DNA of 64,000 nucleotides from SAR202 cluster bacterium bin22 (lineage in GTDB: Bacteria; Chloroflexota; Dehalococcoidia; Lucifugimonadales; UBA3495): the NCBI GenBank assembly GCA_002238505.1, contig MPMM01000009.1:1-64000 (forward strand). Reading direction: 5' to 3'. Position 1 is the stretch's first letter, and each line of letters opens with the position of its first letter. This document shows positions 1-7,000 of the stretch, piece after piece. The position numbers and the translations under genes were made by a program. The notes beneath the pieces were generated by a model. It had not been told where the DNA came from, did not search any database, and worked only from the letters and a program-made list of their open reading frames with translations.

Positions 1-172
1 AAACGGGTTTATAGCCTTCCTTGCGGGAGGCGTTGCGGTTCAACTCCCGCGAAATTGTCGATGGCGAGCGATCCAGGCTTGTCGCGATTTGGCGCTTAGT
101 GTATCCCTGCTCACGTAAACTGGCCAAACTACACCGCTCTTCAAGGGTGAGGTGCTGATATACATTTCCCAT
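1..172 (-). pseudogene. IS30-family transposase, N-terminal part (cut by window edge)
   Basis: Reading the minus strand from an ATG at 172 gives 57 residues beginning MGNVYQHLTLEERCSLASL, followed by a helix-turn-helix (TKRQIATSLDRSPSTISREL). This is the N-terminal DNA-binding region of IS30-type transposases. The frame is still open at the window edge, so the DDE catalytic domain lies outside and the element may be intact or broken. The 40 bases upstream of the ATG (about 173-210, containing AGTGTTGCACTTCG) look like the end of the element. A dispersed repeat begins immediately beyond it. Family assignment is fairly sure; intactness is unknown. Confidence 0.8.
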
Positions 173-213
173 GGCAACACTCTAACCAAGTGTTGCACTT
201 CGTTTGTGAGTCT

Positions 214-268
214 AGCGAACCTCGAACCTCGACGGAAATACGGTTGACGTAAAATTCTCCAAGTGCAA
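214..268. repeat. Dispersed repeat A, copy 1 (truncated by IS30)
   Basis: The core contains AACCTCGAACCTCGACGGA, then TTGACGTAAAATTCTCC and AAGTGC. Related copies lie at 4821-4914, 20379-20474 and 25395-25492. Those copies extend about 40 bases further upstream (ATATCAGCTT..GGGGCAACCCCG). Here that part is replaced by IS30 sequence, suggesting that the IS inserted into the repeat. Confidence 0.6.
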
Positions 269-285
269 ATACGCTTCACCGCAAG

Positions 286-371
286 GCAGGGTCTTTCGAT
301 TGTATGGGTGCCGACTCCTCCTCCGCCCGCCCTTAGCCTGTCGAGGAGCCCACCACCAACAATTCCCGGCA
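286..371. repeat. MITE-like element, short copy
   Basis: The left end GCAGGGTCTTTCGATTGT matches the right end of the element at 826-985 in inverted orientation. The right part (ACCACCAACAATTCCCGGC) is a degenerate version of the opposite terminus. It is probably a shortened member of the same small non-coding family. It has no coding content. Confidence 0.4.
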
Positions 372-742
372 AAGGCCATCAATAACCGTCTCCGTTCCCC
401 CTCGTGGATGACTCTCATTTCCTTGACACGACCCCCTTCCCACCCTGGATAACCCGCCCCTACCATTAAGAAACAATACCAGGAAAGGACCAGCCGCCCG
501 GGCACAAACCCTGTCGCCAGAAACCCCTGTCATCCTGGGCAAAACCGGAGGCTCTAGAATCCATGCCAGAAACCCTGTCCTGTCAACCCCTGTCAGAATT
601 CCCCCCTCGCCCCTTGGAGAAGGGGCAGAAAATGAGGGAAACACCCTTTCATCAACCTGTTATCTGCCCCCATCCCCAGCTACAAAACAACAGGAAATGA
701 AAGGGAATAACAGGAAAAAACGAAATTCACCCTTTTTCACGT

Positions 743-766
743 AGGGGCGGGTTTCAAACCCGCCCT
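743..766. repeat. GTAGGGGCG-type palindrome
   Basis: AGGGGCGGGTTT pairs with AAACCCGCCCTT to form a near-perfect hairpin. It belongs to a palindromic family with members at 4627, 6151, 8774, 12201, 20055, 31575 and 51232. All of them lie in intergenic DNA. Confidence 0.7.
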
Positions 767-825
767 TGACCCTGGCAACAAAGAAACCCAAACTCACCCC
801 TCGCCCTGTTGGACAAGGGACGGGT

Positions 826-985
826 GCAGGGTTTTTCAATTATTGTGGTAGAGTCTCTTCCACCGTTCGCCCTGAGCCCGTCGACACCGTTCGCCCTGAG
901 CCCGTCGAAGGGCCGCCCGGAATGGTTCTCCAAGCTCACCACGAACGGACTCGAAGAGTTGCCACCAACAATCGAAAGACCCTGC
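826..985. repeat. MITE-like element with terminal inverted repeats
   Basis: The left terminus GCAGGGTTTTTCAATTATTG and the right terminus, which on the minus strand begins GCAGGGTCTTTCGATTGTTG, form an imperfect inverted repeat of about 20 bp. The interior carries two tandem TTCGCCCTGAGCCCGTCGA units (about 873-914). No target duplication is obvious. It is non-coding. Confidence 0.5.
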
Positions 986-1060
986 GCCACAAGGGCAAAT
1001 TCTTGAACCCCTCCGGGAATTGATATATCATTGCGCCGCCGGATAGGGGGCCGTATTTCA

Positions 1061-1993
1061 ATGAATCAGCAGTCTGCCACTCGCCATTTCCTTTCAGTTA
1101 CCGACATAAGTCCCGAGGAAACTGCGTCCCTGGTCCAGCGATCCCTTTCGATGAAGCAGACCAACCAGGGAGACACGTCCAATGCGCTGGCCGGCAAGAA
1201 AGTCGCCCTCCTGTTCGAAAAACCCTCCCTGCGCACCAAGGTCAGCTTCATGGTTGGAATCCAGGAAATGGGCGGCTACGCCCTGTACCTGGGCCCCGAT
1301 GAGGTGGGCCTGGGGTCCAGGGAGCCGGTTTCTGACGTGGCCCGGGTACTGTCAGGCTACGTGGACTGCATCGTGGCCCGGGTCAACTCCCACAGCAGCC
1401 TGGAAGAACTGGCCGACTATGGCTCCGTTCCCGTCATCAATGCCCTGTCAGAGTGGGAACACCCCTGCCAGATAATGGCCGACCTCCTGACGGTGGCCGA
1501 GCACCAGGGCGACCTGGCCGGTCGCAAGCTGGCTTTTATCGGCGACGGCAACAACGTGGCCCGCAGCCTGTGCCTGGCCTTGCCAGCAGTGGGCATGGAT
1601 TTTGCCATTGCCTCGCCCCTGGGGTACATGCTGGAGCGGGAGACCCTCCAGAAGGGCAGGGAAATTGGCGGCAGGCAGGACCGGATTCAGTCAGTTCGGG
1701 ACCCGGCGGAAGCGGTCAAGGACGCCGACATAGTTTATACCGATGTCTGGACCAGCATGGGCGATGAGGCGGAACGATACGGTCGCCTGGAGGCCTTCCA
1801 GGGCTACACAGTAGGCCCGGAGTTGCTCCGCCAGGCCAAGCCCACCGCCAACTTTATGCACGATATGCCAGCCCACTACGGCGAGGAAGTGCCGCCGGGG
1901 ATGCTGGAGCACCCCCAGTCCATCGCCTACACCCAGGCCCACAACCGCAAACACGCCCAGAAAGCCATCCTGGAATTCCTGCTTAATAGTTAG
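1061..1993 (+). CDS. argF: Ornithine carbamoyltransferase
   Basis: The 310-residue protein should transfer the carbamoyl group to ornithine to make citrulline in arginine synthesis (cytosol). The carbamoyl-phosphate motif is seen as KPSLRTKVSF (about residue 53), followed by EHPCQIMADL and the ornithine-loop motif DVWTSMGDE (about 232). The usual HCLP motif is HDMP here (residues 267-270), so the conserved Cys is replaced by Asp; this could affect the amino-acid specificity. The ATG at 1061 was chosen because alignment with the family begins right after it. A TTG at 1031 would add ten residues. No Shine-Dalgarno is close, and no other arginine gene is adjacent. The carbamoyltransferase assignment is sure; ornithine as substrate is likely. 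Confidence 0.88.
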   Translation: MNQQSATRHFLSVTDISPEETASLVQRSLSMKQTNQGDTSNALAGKKVALLFEKPSLRTKVSFMVGIQEMGGYALYLGPDEVGLGSREPVSDVARVLSGYVDCIVARVNSHSSLEELADYGSVPVINALSEWEHPCQIMADLLTVAEHQGDLAGRKLAFIGDGNNVARSLCLALPAVGMDFAIASPLGYMLERETLQKGREIGGRQDRIQSVRDPAEAVKDADIVYTDVWTSMGDEAERYGRLEAFQGYTVGPELLRQAKPTANFMHDMPAHYGEEVPPGMLEHPQSIAYTQAHNRKHAQKAILEFLLNS

Positions 1994-2368
1994 TCCGCCA
2001 GGGACACGCAGAACCGCGAAGGATTATAGAGGCAGCTTTGGCCCTTCCCTCGCGCCTCCCGATTGCTGAATGTTCTGGAGCGTTCAGGACTTGCAGCTAG
2101 CTTTAAGAGAGGAAGTGTATACAATAGTTGGTACGGCTATTGAAGTACACCGGGACAGGAAGAGGCGCAAGTACTAAACTATTTGTAAGCAACTGGGCTC
2201 AAAGTGGGCTTGCTCCTAAATCTTGGAAAACATCCCAGTCTGGAATGGAAGGGGTCAGTCCTCTGGCCCACCCTGTTTACCGCTTGCCCCAGCCAACTAC
2301 GGTAAAAGTATGGCAAAATTAGTGAATCTTCGAGTCCTTCGTGAATAAATCGGGAATGCAGAGAAGTC
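1994..2368. other. Spacer with gene remnant
   Basis: Apart from the GxxExxY remnant at 2106-2275, nothing is recognisable between argF and der. Confidence 0.5.
2106..2275 (+). pseudogene. Remnant of a GxxExxY protein
   Basis: Two pieces in different frames resemble the two ends of the small GxxExxY family. The first, 2106-2177, reads REEVYTIVGTAIEVHRD and then stops. The second, from about 2192, reads GLKVGLLLNLGKHPSLEWKG, matching the usual C-terminal (L)KVGLLINFG..LE(Y/F)K(R) pattern. The conserved central part is missing, so this is a decayed gene with an internal deletion and a frameshift. Function in life was unknown; the family is common in Chloroflexota and Bacteroidota genomes. Confidence 0.6.
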
Positions 2369-3823
2369 ATGGTAATGGAAAGTAATTTGGAAAATAGCAT
2401 GGATGAAGGTGAGGAGCGCCCGCTGCCCATTGTAGCGGTGGTTGGACGCCCCAACGTGGGCAAGTCCTCCCTCTTCAACCGAATCCTCGCCCGCCGCCAC
2501 GCCATAGTCTCCGACGTGGCGGGCACCACCCGCGACCGCCTCATGTCCGAGGTGGAATGGGAGGACCACCGCTTCATCCTGGTGGACACCGGTGGCCTGG
2601 AGTCGGCCCCCGAGGGGCACATCCGGGAAATGGTCCAGGAACAGGCCGATATGGCCATGTCCGGCGCCGAGGTCATTGTCTTCGTCACCGACGGGGCCGA
2701 TGGCATGACGCCCACCGACCTGGAAATCGCCGACCGGCTTCGCAGGGCGCAAAGGCCCGTAATCCTGGCCGTGAACAAGATAGACAACGACGGCCGCGAG
2801 GTCATGGCCTCCGAGTTCTACCAGATGGGCATCGCCGAAACGGTCATGATCAGCGCCTACCACAACTACGGCATCTACGACCTGATGGACCGGGTGCTGT
2901 ACCACCTGCCTCCCCCGGAATATGTCCCGCCCCAGGATGAGGAAGACGACTGGGGCGAGGAGTTCGGCGAGGAAGGCGATATTGACGTCAACCCGCCCAT
3001 ACCCGCCTCCGCCAGGGAGATGAGGCTGGCCATCGTTGGGCGCACCAACGTCGGCAAGTCCATGCTGCTGAATGCCATCCTGGGCGAGGAACGCTCCATC
3101 GTCAGCAGCGTGGCCGGCACCACCCGGGACGCCCTGGACACGGAAATGACCTACCGCGACCGCTCGGTTACCCTGATAGACACCGCCGGCATACGGCGGC
3201 CGGGGCAGGTGCAGCCGGGAATCGAGAAATACAGCGTGATGCGCTCAGTGAACGCCGTCAGTCGCGCCGACATCACCCTGCTGATAACCGATGCCTCGGA
3301 ACTGGCCACGGCCCAGGACGCCCACATCTCCGGCCTGGGCTGGGACCTGTGCAAGGGCATCATCGTGGTAGTCAACAAGTGGGACCTGATCCCCGAAAAC
3401 AACCGGTATGCCCGGGAAGAGGCCATCGCCCGCATTCAGGACCGGTTCCATTTCATGCCCTACGTGCCCGTGTGCTTTACCTCGGCCCTGAATCGCCAGG
3501 GCATTACCACCCTTATGAATACTGCCATTGACCTGTGGGAAGAGCGGATGCGGTGGATTCCGGGGCGAGACCTGCAATACCTGCTCGCCGACGCCCTGTC
3601 CGAACACCATCCCCCGCCGGTCAAGGCCAAGGGCATCCGGCGGGGCGAGTTCCTGCGCATCACCCGGGTGAACCAGGTGGGCGTCAATCCGCCGACCTTC
3701 CTCTTTTCCTGCAACAATCCCCGGCTGGTTCACTTCACCTACCAGCGATACCTGGAAAACCGTATCCGCGACAAGTTCCGTTTCGACCGCACCCACCTGA
3801 AGCTGGTCTTTCGACCGCGATGA
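2369..3823 (+). CDS. der: Ribosome-associated GTPase Der (EngA)
   Basis: This 484-residue protein has the tandem GTPase architecture unique to Der, which acts in 50S subunit maturation. The first G domain shows GRPNVGKSSLFN (residues 26-37), DTGG and NKID. The second shows GRTNVGKSMLLN (about 224), DTAG and NKWD. The C-terminal KH-like domain follows (from about 380, ending in HLKLVFRPR). A very acidic linker (EEDDWGEEFGEEGD, about residue 190) joins the two domains. Length and motif order are normal. The stop overlaps the plsY start as ATGA, so the two are probably translationally coupled. Confidence 0.97.
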   Translation: MVMESNLENSMDEGEERPLPIVAVVGRPNVGKSSLFNRILARRHAIVSDVAGTTRDRLMSEVEWEDHRFILVDTGGLESAPEGHIREMVQEQADMAMSGAEVIVFVTDGADGMTPTDLEIADRLRRAQRPVILAVNKIDNDGREVMASEFYQMGIAETVMISAYHNYGIYDLMDRVLYHLPPPEYVPPQDEEDDWGEEFGEEGDIDVNPPIPASAREMRLAIVGRTNVGKSMLLNAILGEERSIVSSVAGTTRDALDTEMTYRDRSVTLIDTAGIRRPGQVQPGIEKYSVMRSVNAVSRADITLLITDASELATAQDAHISGLGWDLCKGIIVVVNKWDLIPENNRYAREEAIARIQDRFHFMPYVPVCFTSALNRQGITTLMNTAIDLWEERMRWIPGRDLQYLLADALSEHHPPPVKAKGIRRGEFLRITRVNQVGVNPPTFLFSCNNPRLVHFTYQRYLENRIRDKFRFDRTHLKLVFRPR

Positions 3824-4560
3824 AGGGTTACCTGACGCCCTCCGCCCTCAGTTCCCTTATTGCCGTTCCGGTGCTGGTAGCGGCATCGGTGGCAGCCCTG
3901 CTGACCCTGTCCGACGCGCCAGTCCTTTTCCGTTATGCCGCCGTGCTGCCCCTGGCCTACGTTATGGGCGCCCTGCCCTGGGGGTACGTAGTCCTGCTGA
4001 TGCACCGGGGCATCGACATTCGGGACTACGGCAGCGGCCGCACAGGCGTTTCCAATGCCCTGCGCACCGCCGGCTACCGACCGGCTGGCCTGGTGCTGGT
4101 TCTGGACCTGGTCAAGGGAATCTCGGCGGTGCTCCTGGCCCGCGCCCTTATCGGTGATCCCACGTCAGAGGTGGCGGCGGGCCTCGCAGCCCTCACCGGG
4201 CACAACTGGCCCGTGTTTCTTGGCTTCCGCGGCGGACGGGGCATAGCCCCGGGCCTGGGCGGCCTGGCGGTAATTTCTCCCATATCTGCAGTGTGCGGAG
4301 TGGTAGTGTTCCTGCCCGTCTGCATATTTACCAGGTACCTCTCCCTGGGCTCCATCATGGGAGTAGTATCCGCCTGTGGAGTGCTGGTAGCGCTGATTCT
4401 GCTGAAATTCAACCCCTGGGGCCTGGTCTCCAATCTCTACCTCATCTACGGCCTTCTCGGTGGGACCGTCATAGTCTGGCAGCATCGGGACAACATCCAG
4501 AGGCTGCTGGCCGGCACCGAGCGTCGCATAGGCAACCCTGCCGCGCGCATCGAGGAATAA
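3820..4560 (+). CDS. plsY: Glycerol-3-phosphate acyltransferase PlsY
   Basis: This is an integral membrane acyltransferase that uses acyl-phosphate to acylate glycerol-3-phosphate, the first step of phospholipid synthesis. The 246 residues contain several hydrophobic helices and the three PlsY motifs: YGSGRTGVSNALRTAG (usually SGNIGATN), DLVKGISAVLLAR, and GHNWPVFLGFRGGRGIA. The ATG at 3820 overlaps the der stop (ATGA), which fixes the start and indicates coupling. The der-plsY-gpsA order is common in Gram-positive and Chloroflexota genomes; here about 500 bp of repeats separate plsY from gpsA. The first motif is a little unusual but the assignment is secure. Confidence 0.93.
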   Translation: MKGYLTPSALSSLIAVPVLVAASVAALLTLSDAPVLFRYAAVLPLAYVMGALPWGYVVLLMHRGIDIRDYGSGRTGVSNALRTAGYRPAGLVLVLDLVKGISAVLLARALIGDPTSEVAAGLAALTGHNWPVFLGFRGGRGIAPGLGGLAVISPISAVCGVVVFLPVCIFTRYLSLGSIMGVVSACGVLVALILLKFNPWGLVSNLYLIYGLLGGTVIVWQHRDNIQRLLAGTERRIGNPAARIEE

Positions 4561-4626
4561 CCCCCCGCCCCTCTGCAACCCACAAATCAAAGTCGCCCTG
4601 CGCCCCAACCATGCCGCCCTCCCCCT

Positions 4627-4652
4627 GTAGGGACAGGTTTGAAACCCGCCCC
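4627..4652. repeat. GTAGGGGCG-type palindrome, degenerate
   Basis: GTAGGGACAGGTTTGAAACC followed by CGCCCC is a diverged hairpin member of the palindromic family, with mismatches in the left arm. Confidence 0.5.
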
Positions 4653-4667
4653 GCCAACCCAGGAGTC

Positions 4668-4752
4668 ATGTCGCCCTGAGCGCAGCCGAAGGGCCTGAAA
4701 TCTCTCACCGCCCACCGGGACACGGACCCGTAACCCGGCTTGCCGAATGGCG
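4668..4752. repeat. Dispersed repeat B, copy 1
   Basis: It starts ATGTCGCCCTGAGCGCAGCC and contains GAAGGGCCTGAAATC. It ends near AACCCGGCTTGCCGAATGG. Copies with the same order of blocks lie at 14457-14579 and 31698-31899. Confidence 0.65.
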
Positions 4753-4820
4753 CTTCCACTCCTCAGATCCTTCCTGCCGCCATCCCGCATGGCATAAGTT
4801 CCCCCACCCCAAGGGCAACC

Positions 4821-4914
4821 ACATATCAGCCTCGCCACAACCCCGCCTTTCCCGCACCAGCTGGAACCTCGAACTCAGACGGAACTACGTCAGACGTGAA
4901 ATTCTCCAAATGAG
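4821..4914. repeat. Dispersed repeat A, copy 2
   Basis: It runs from ACATATCAGC to GTGAAATTCTCCAAATGAG and aligns with copies at 20379 and 25395 across its full length. Confidence 0.65.
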
Positions 4915-4961
4915 ATCTCCCTGCCTCCCTCCAAACCTCTCCGGCAATCCGGTTGCCGCTG

Positions 4962-4970
4962 TGCTATCAT
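4962..4970 (+). promoter_or_regulatory. Probable extended -10 promoter of gpsA
   Basis: TGCTATCAT is a TGn-extended -10 box. The identical context CTGTGCTATCATT occurs upstream of rseP at about 41829-41839. No good -35 is present, as is typical for extended -10 promoters. It implies a leader of about 80 nt. Confidence 0.45.
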
Positions 4971-5055
4971 TTAAAGGACCCGCCAGGTTCTATCCCGCAC
5001 GCGTACTCCCCTCTCCTCAAAATTAACCGGAAGCGCCATTGACATTGGAAAGCTT

Positions 5056-6081
5056 GTGACCGCTACCGCCGCCATAGTCGGGACAACCACCTGGGGCACC
5101 ACCCTGGGGATAACTCTGGCCCGCAACGAAGTGCCCGTCACCATCCTGGCGCGTACCCCGGTAGAGGCCGACCGCCTTAACCAGCACCGGGAGAACCGCC
5201 GGTTCCTGCCCAGCGTCCAGTTCCCCAGCCTCCTGAAAGTAAGCAGCGATCTGGCGGCAACTATCGAACGCGCCGACCTGGTCATCCTGGCCGTACCTAC
5301 CGAGCATTTCCGCAGCAACCTCCAGCAGATCACCCCCTACCTGGCTTCCGGGGCTACTGTGGTCAGCGCCTCCAAGGGCCTGGAACTGCCCGAAGGCTAC
5401 CGCATGAGCCAGGTCCTGGAAGCTGTACTGCCCCCCGAAATGCACGAGGGCATCTGTGTCCTGTCCGGCCCCAACCTGGCCCGGGAAGTAGCCGAGGAAA
5501 AGCCCGGAGCTTCCGTTGTAGCCGGCCGCAACGATGAAAGGACAGCCCTGGTCCAAAGCATGCTGATGTCCCAGGCCTTTCGAGTCTATACCAGCGACGA
5601 CGTCATTGGCGTGGAACTGGGTGGTACGCTGAAGAACATCATAGCCCTGGGCGCCGGCATCGCCGACGGCATGGAAATGGGACAGAACAGCAAGTCCACG
5701 CTCATCACCCGGGGGCTGGCGGAAATTACCCGCCTGGGCACCGCAGCCGGCGCCCAGCCCCTGACCTTTGCCGGGCTGGCCGGCCTGGGAGACCTCGTGG
5801 CCACCTGCTACAGCCAGCTCAGTCGCAACCGGTTCACCGGCGAGCAGCTTGCCCGGGGCCGCACCTGGCTCGAAATTCGCGAAAGGATGGACAACGTGGT
5901 GGAAGGCGTTAACACCACCGGCGCCGCTTTGGCCATGGCCGAACGCCTGAACGTGGAAATGCCCATCACCGAAGTCACCTACCGCATCCTCTTTGAAGAC
6001 CTGCCCCCAAAAAACGCCATAGCTGAACTGATGGGACGGCCACCCCACTCCGAGTGGAGTCAACTGAGGCTAGGGGAATAA
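5056..6081 (+). CDS. gpsA: Glycerol-3-phosphate dehydrogenase [NAD(P)+]
   Basis: The 341-residue cytosolic enzyme reduces dihydroxyacetone phosphate to glycerol-3-phosphate and so supplies PlsY upstream. Family motifs are clear: SASKGLE, LSGPNLAREVAEEKPG, the catalytic-lysine segment GGTLKNIIALGAGIADGM (about residue 190), and GLAGLGDLVATCYSQLSRNR. The N-terminal dinucleotide motif is unusual: GTTTWG where GxGxxG (commonly GAGSWG) is expected, so the second glycine is replaced by threonine. The start is GTG at 5056, with GGAAAG a few bases upstream; no ATG fits. Length is normal. Confidence 0.93.
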   Translation: MTATAAIVGTTTWGTTLGITLARNEVPVTILARTPVEADRLNQHRENRRFLPSVQFPSLLKVSSDLAATIERADLVILAVPTEHFRSNLQQITPYLASGATVVSASKGLELPEGYRMSQVLEAVLPPEMHEGICVLSGPNLAREVAEEKPGASVVAGRNDERTALVQSMLMSQAFRVYTSDDVIGVELGGTLKNIIALGAGIADGMEMGQNSKSTLITRGLAEITRLGTAAGAQPLTFAGLAGLGDLVATCYSQLSRNRFTGEQLARGRTWLEIRERMDNVVEGVNTTGAALAMAERLNVEMPITEVTYRILFEDLPPKNAIAELMGRPPHSEWSQLRLGE

Positions 6082-6253
6082 GTCGGCGCCGCCTGGAAAC
6101 GGCAGGGGTGTATGGCGCAGTAGCGGGGGCTGAACCCAGTGTCAGGACGGGTAGGGGCGCACGGCCGTGCGCCCCTACGGTTCAGGGAAAATCTGAACTA
6201 CTGCCACTCCAATCCCAGGTACCCTCGATGTAGTTTTCACCGTGGCTTTGGTT
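6082..6253. other. Spacer with repeat C and hairpin
   Basis: This 172-bp space between gpsA and the convergent Fe-S scaffold gene is mostly repeat C copy 1. Confidence 0.6.
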
Positions 6254-6254
6254 C
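6150..6254. repeat. Repeat C, copy 1 (hairpin plus conserved tail)
   Basis: A perfect palindrome (6151-6178, GTAGGGGCGCACGG and its complement) is followed by about 75 bases ending GTTTTCACCGTGGCTTTGG. The segment at 20054-20158 is nearly identical (a few substitutions in 105 bp), much closer than the other hairpin copies. A recent duplication is therefore likely. Confidence 0.8.
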
Positions 6255-6721
6255 TAGACCCTCTGCGACCGCCGCAACTCGTCCAGCCCCTCTTCCAGGG
6301 CAGTCCAGGGCAGCAGGGCGCACTTAATCCGCACCGGGTATTGGCGGACCACCTGCAGGGCGGCCAGGTCCCTCAGTATGGCCAGCCCCTCGTCAGACAT
6401 TTCCCTTCCCTGCATCAACTCGCGGAACAGGCGGGCCAGTTCCTCCAGTTCTTCTGCAGACTTGCCCTCCATTCCCTCGGCCATCATTGACGCCGAGGCC
6501 TGGATAATTGAGCAGCCCTGAGACTGGGAGGAAATGCGGGCGAACCTGCCCGCCTCGTCAAGCTGGGCCTGCAGGGTTACCTCGTCACCGCAGAAGGGGT
6601 TGAACTCGTGGGCGGACATATCGGCGGAAGGCAGGGGGTCGCGGTGACGGGGGTTGCGGTAATGGTCCATTATGGCCGCGCCATAAAGGCCGTCGAAGGC
6701 AACATCTGAGAACTGAGTCAT
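6254..6721 (-). CDS. SufU/IscU-type Fe-S scaffold protein (paralogue)
   Basis: The 155-residue protein carries all three scaffold cysteines: NPFCGDE, QGCSIIQASASMM and RIKCALLPW. It would accept sulfur and assemble or relay Fe-S clusters or zinc-bound persulfide. It is distinct from the SufU encoded at the end of the suf operon at 30916, where the motifs read NPLCGDQ, GVGCAISRASASM and TRIKCAVLAW. This gene stands alone and is not next to a cysteine desulfurase. The ATG at 6721 was preferred over a TTG at 6739; neither has a clear Shine-Dalgarno. Whether it is a redundant SufU or a specialised scaffold cannot be told. Confidence 0.85.
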   Translation of the reverse strand: MTQFSDVAFDGLYGAAIMDHYRNPRHRDPLPSADMSAHEFNPFCGDEVTLQAQLDEAGRFARISSQSQGCSIIQASASMMAEGMEGKSAEELEELARLFRELMQGREMSDEGLAILRDLAALQVVRQYPVRIKCALLPWTALEEGLDELRRSQRV

Positions 6722-7000
6722 ACAACGAATCCGCCGCAAAATTCGGGCGACGGAGCGGCCCGGACAGGCTCTCCCATCGCCGGATATAGCTTACCACAAA
6801 CCTCCTTTCCCGTCGGATTTGGAGTCCTGGCAGTAACGGCAGCGCCGTCTGACCGGACTCCCTCTCTCAAACATCCCGTTATCCGCAGGCGTTTTGGCTA
6901 GAAAACATTTGCCCCTTTCGGGTAGCGTTGGGTTGCAATTTTCCACTTGATCGCTTCTGGCCGACAGGAGTCAGTCTGGGTTGTGCCAGGGAGGAGAGGT

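Larger units (their letters stand above)
173..1060. other. Gene-free, repeat-rich spacer
   Basis: No convincing gene was found here. The stretch holds the IS30 end (173-210), a dispersed repeat A copy (214-268), a MITE-like element (286-371), a degenerate copy of the 268-bp repeat E (about 420-720), a hairpin element (743-766) and a second MITE-like element (826-985) carrying two CCTGAGCCCGTCGA repeats. Open frames in this stretch are low-complexity shadows without ribosome binding sites. Confidence 0.7.
4561..5055. other. Repeat-filled spacer between plsY and gpsA
   Basis: This region holds a degenerate hairpin element (4627-4652), repeat B (4668-4752), repeat A (4821-4914) and the gpsA promoter. 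No gene is supported. Confidence 0.65.

Noticed and set aside
40-372. Minus-strand frame of 110 codons overlapping the IS30 gene
   Set aside because: The IS30 helix-turn-helix frame is in another register and matches the family; this one does not.
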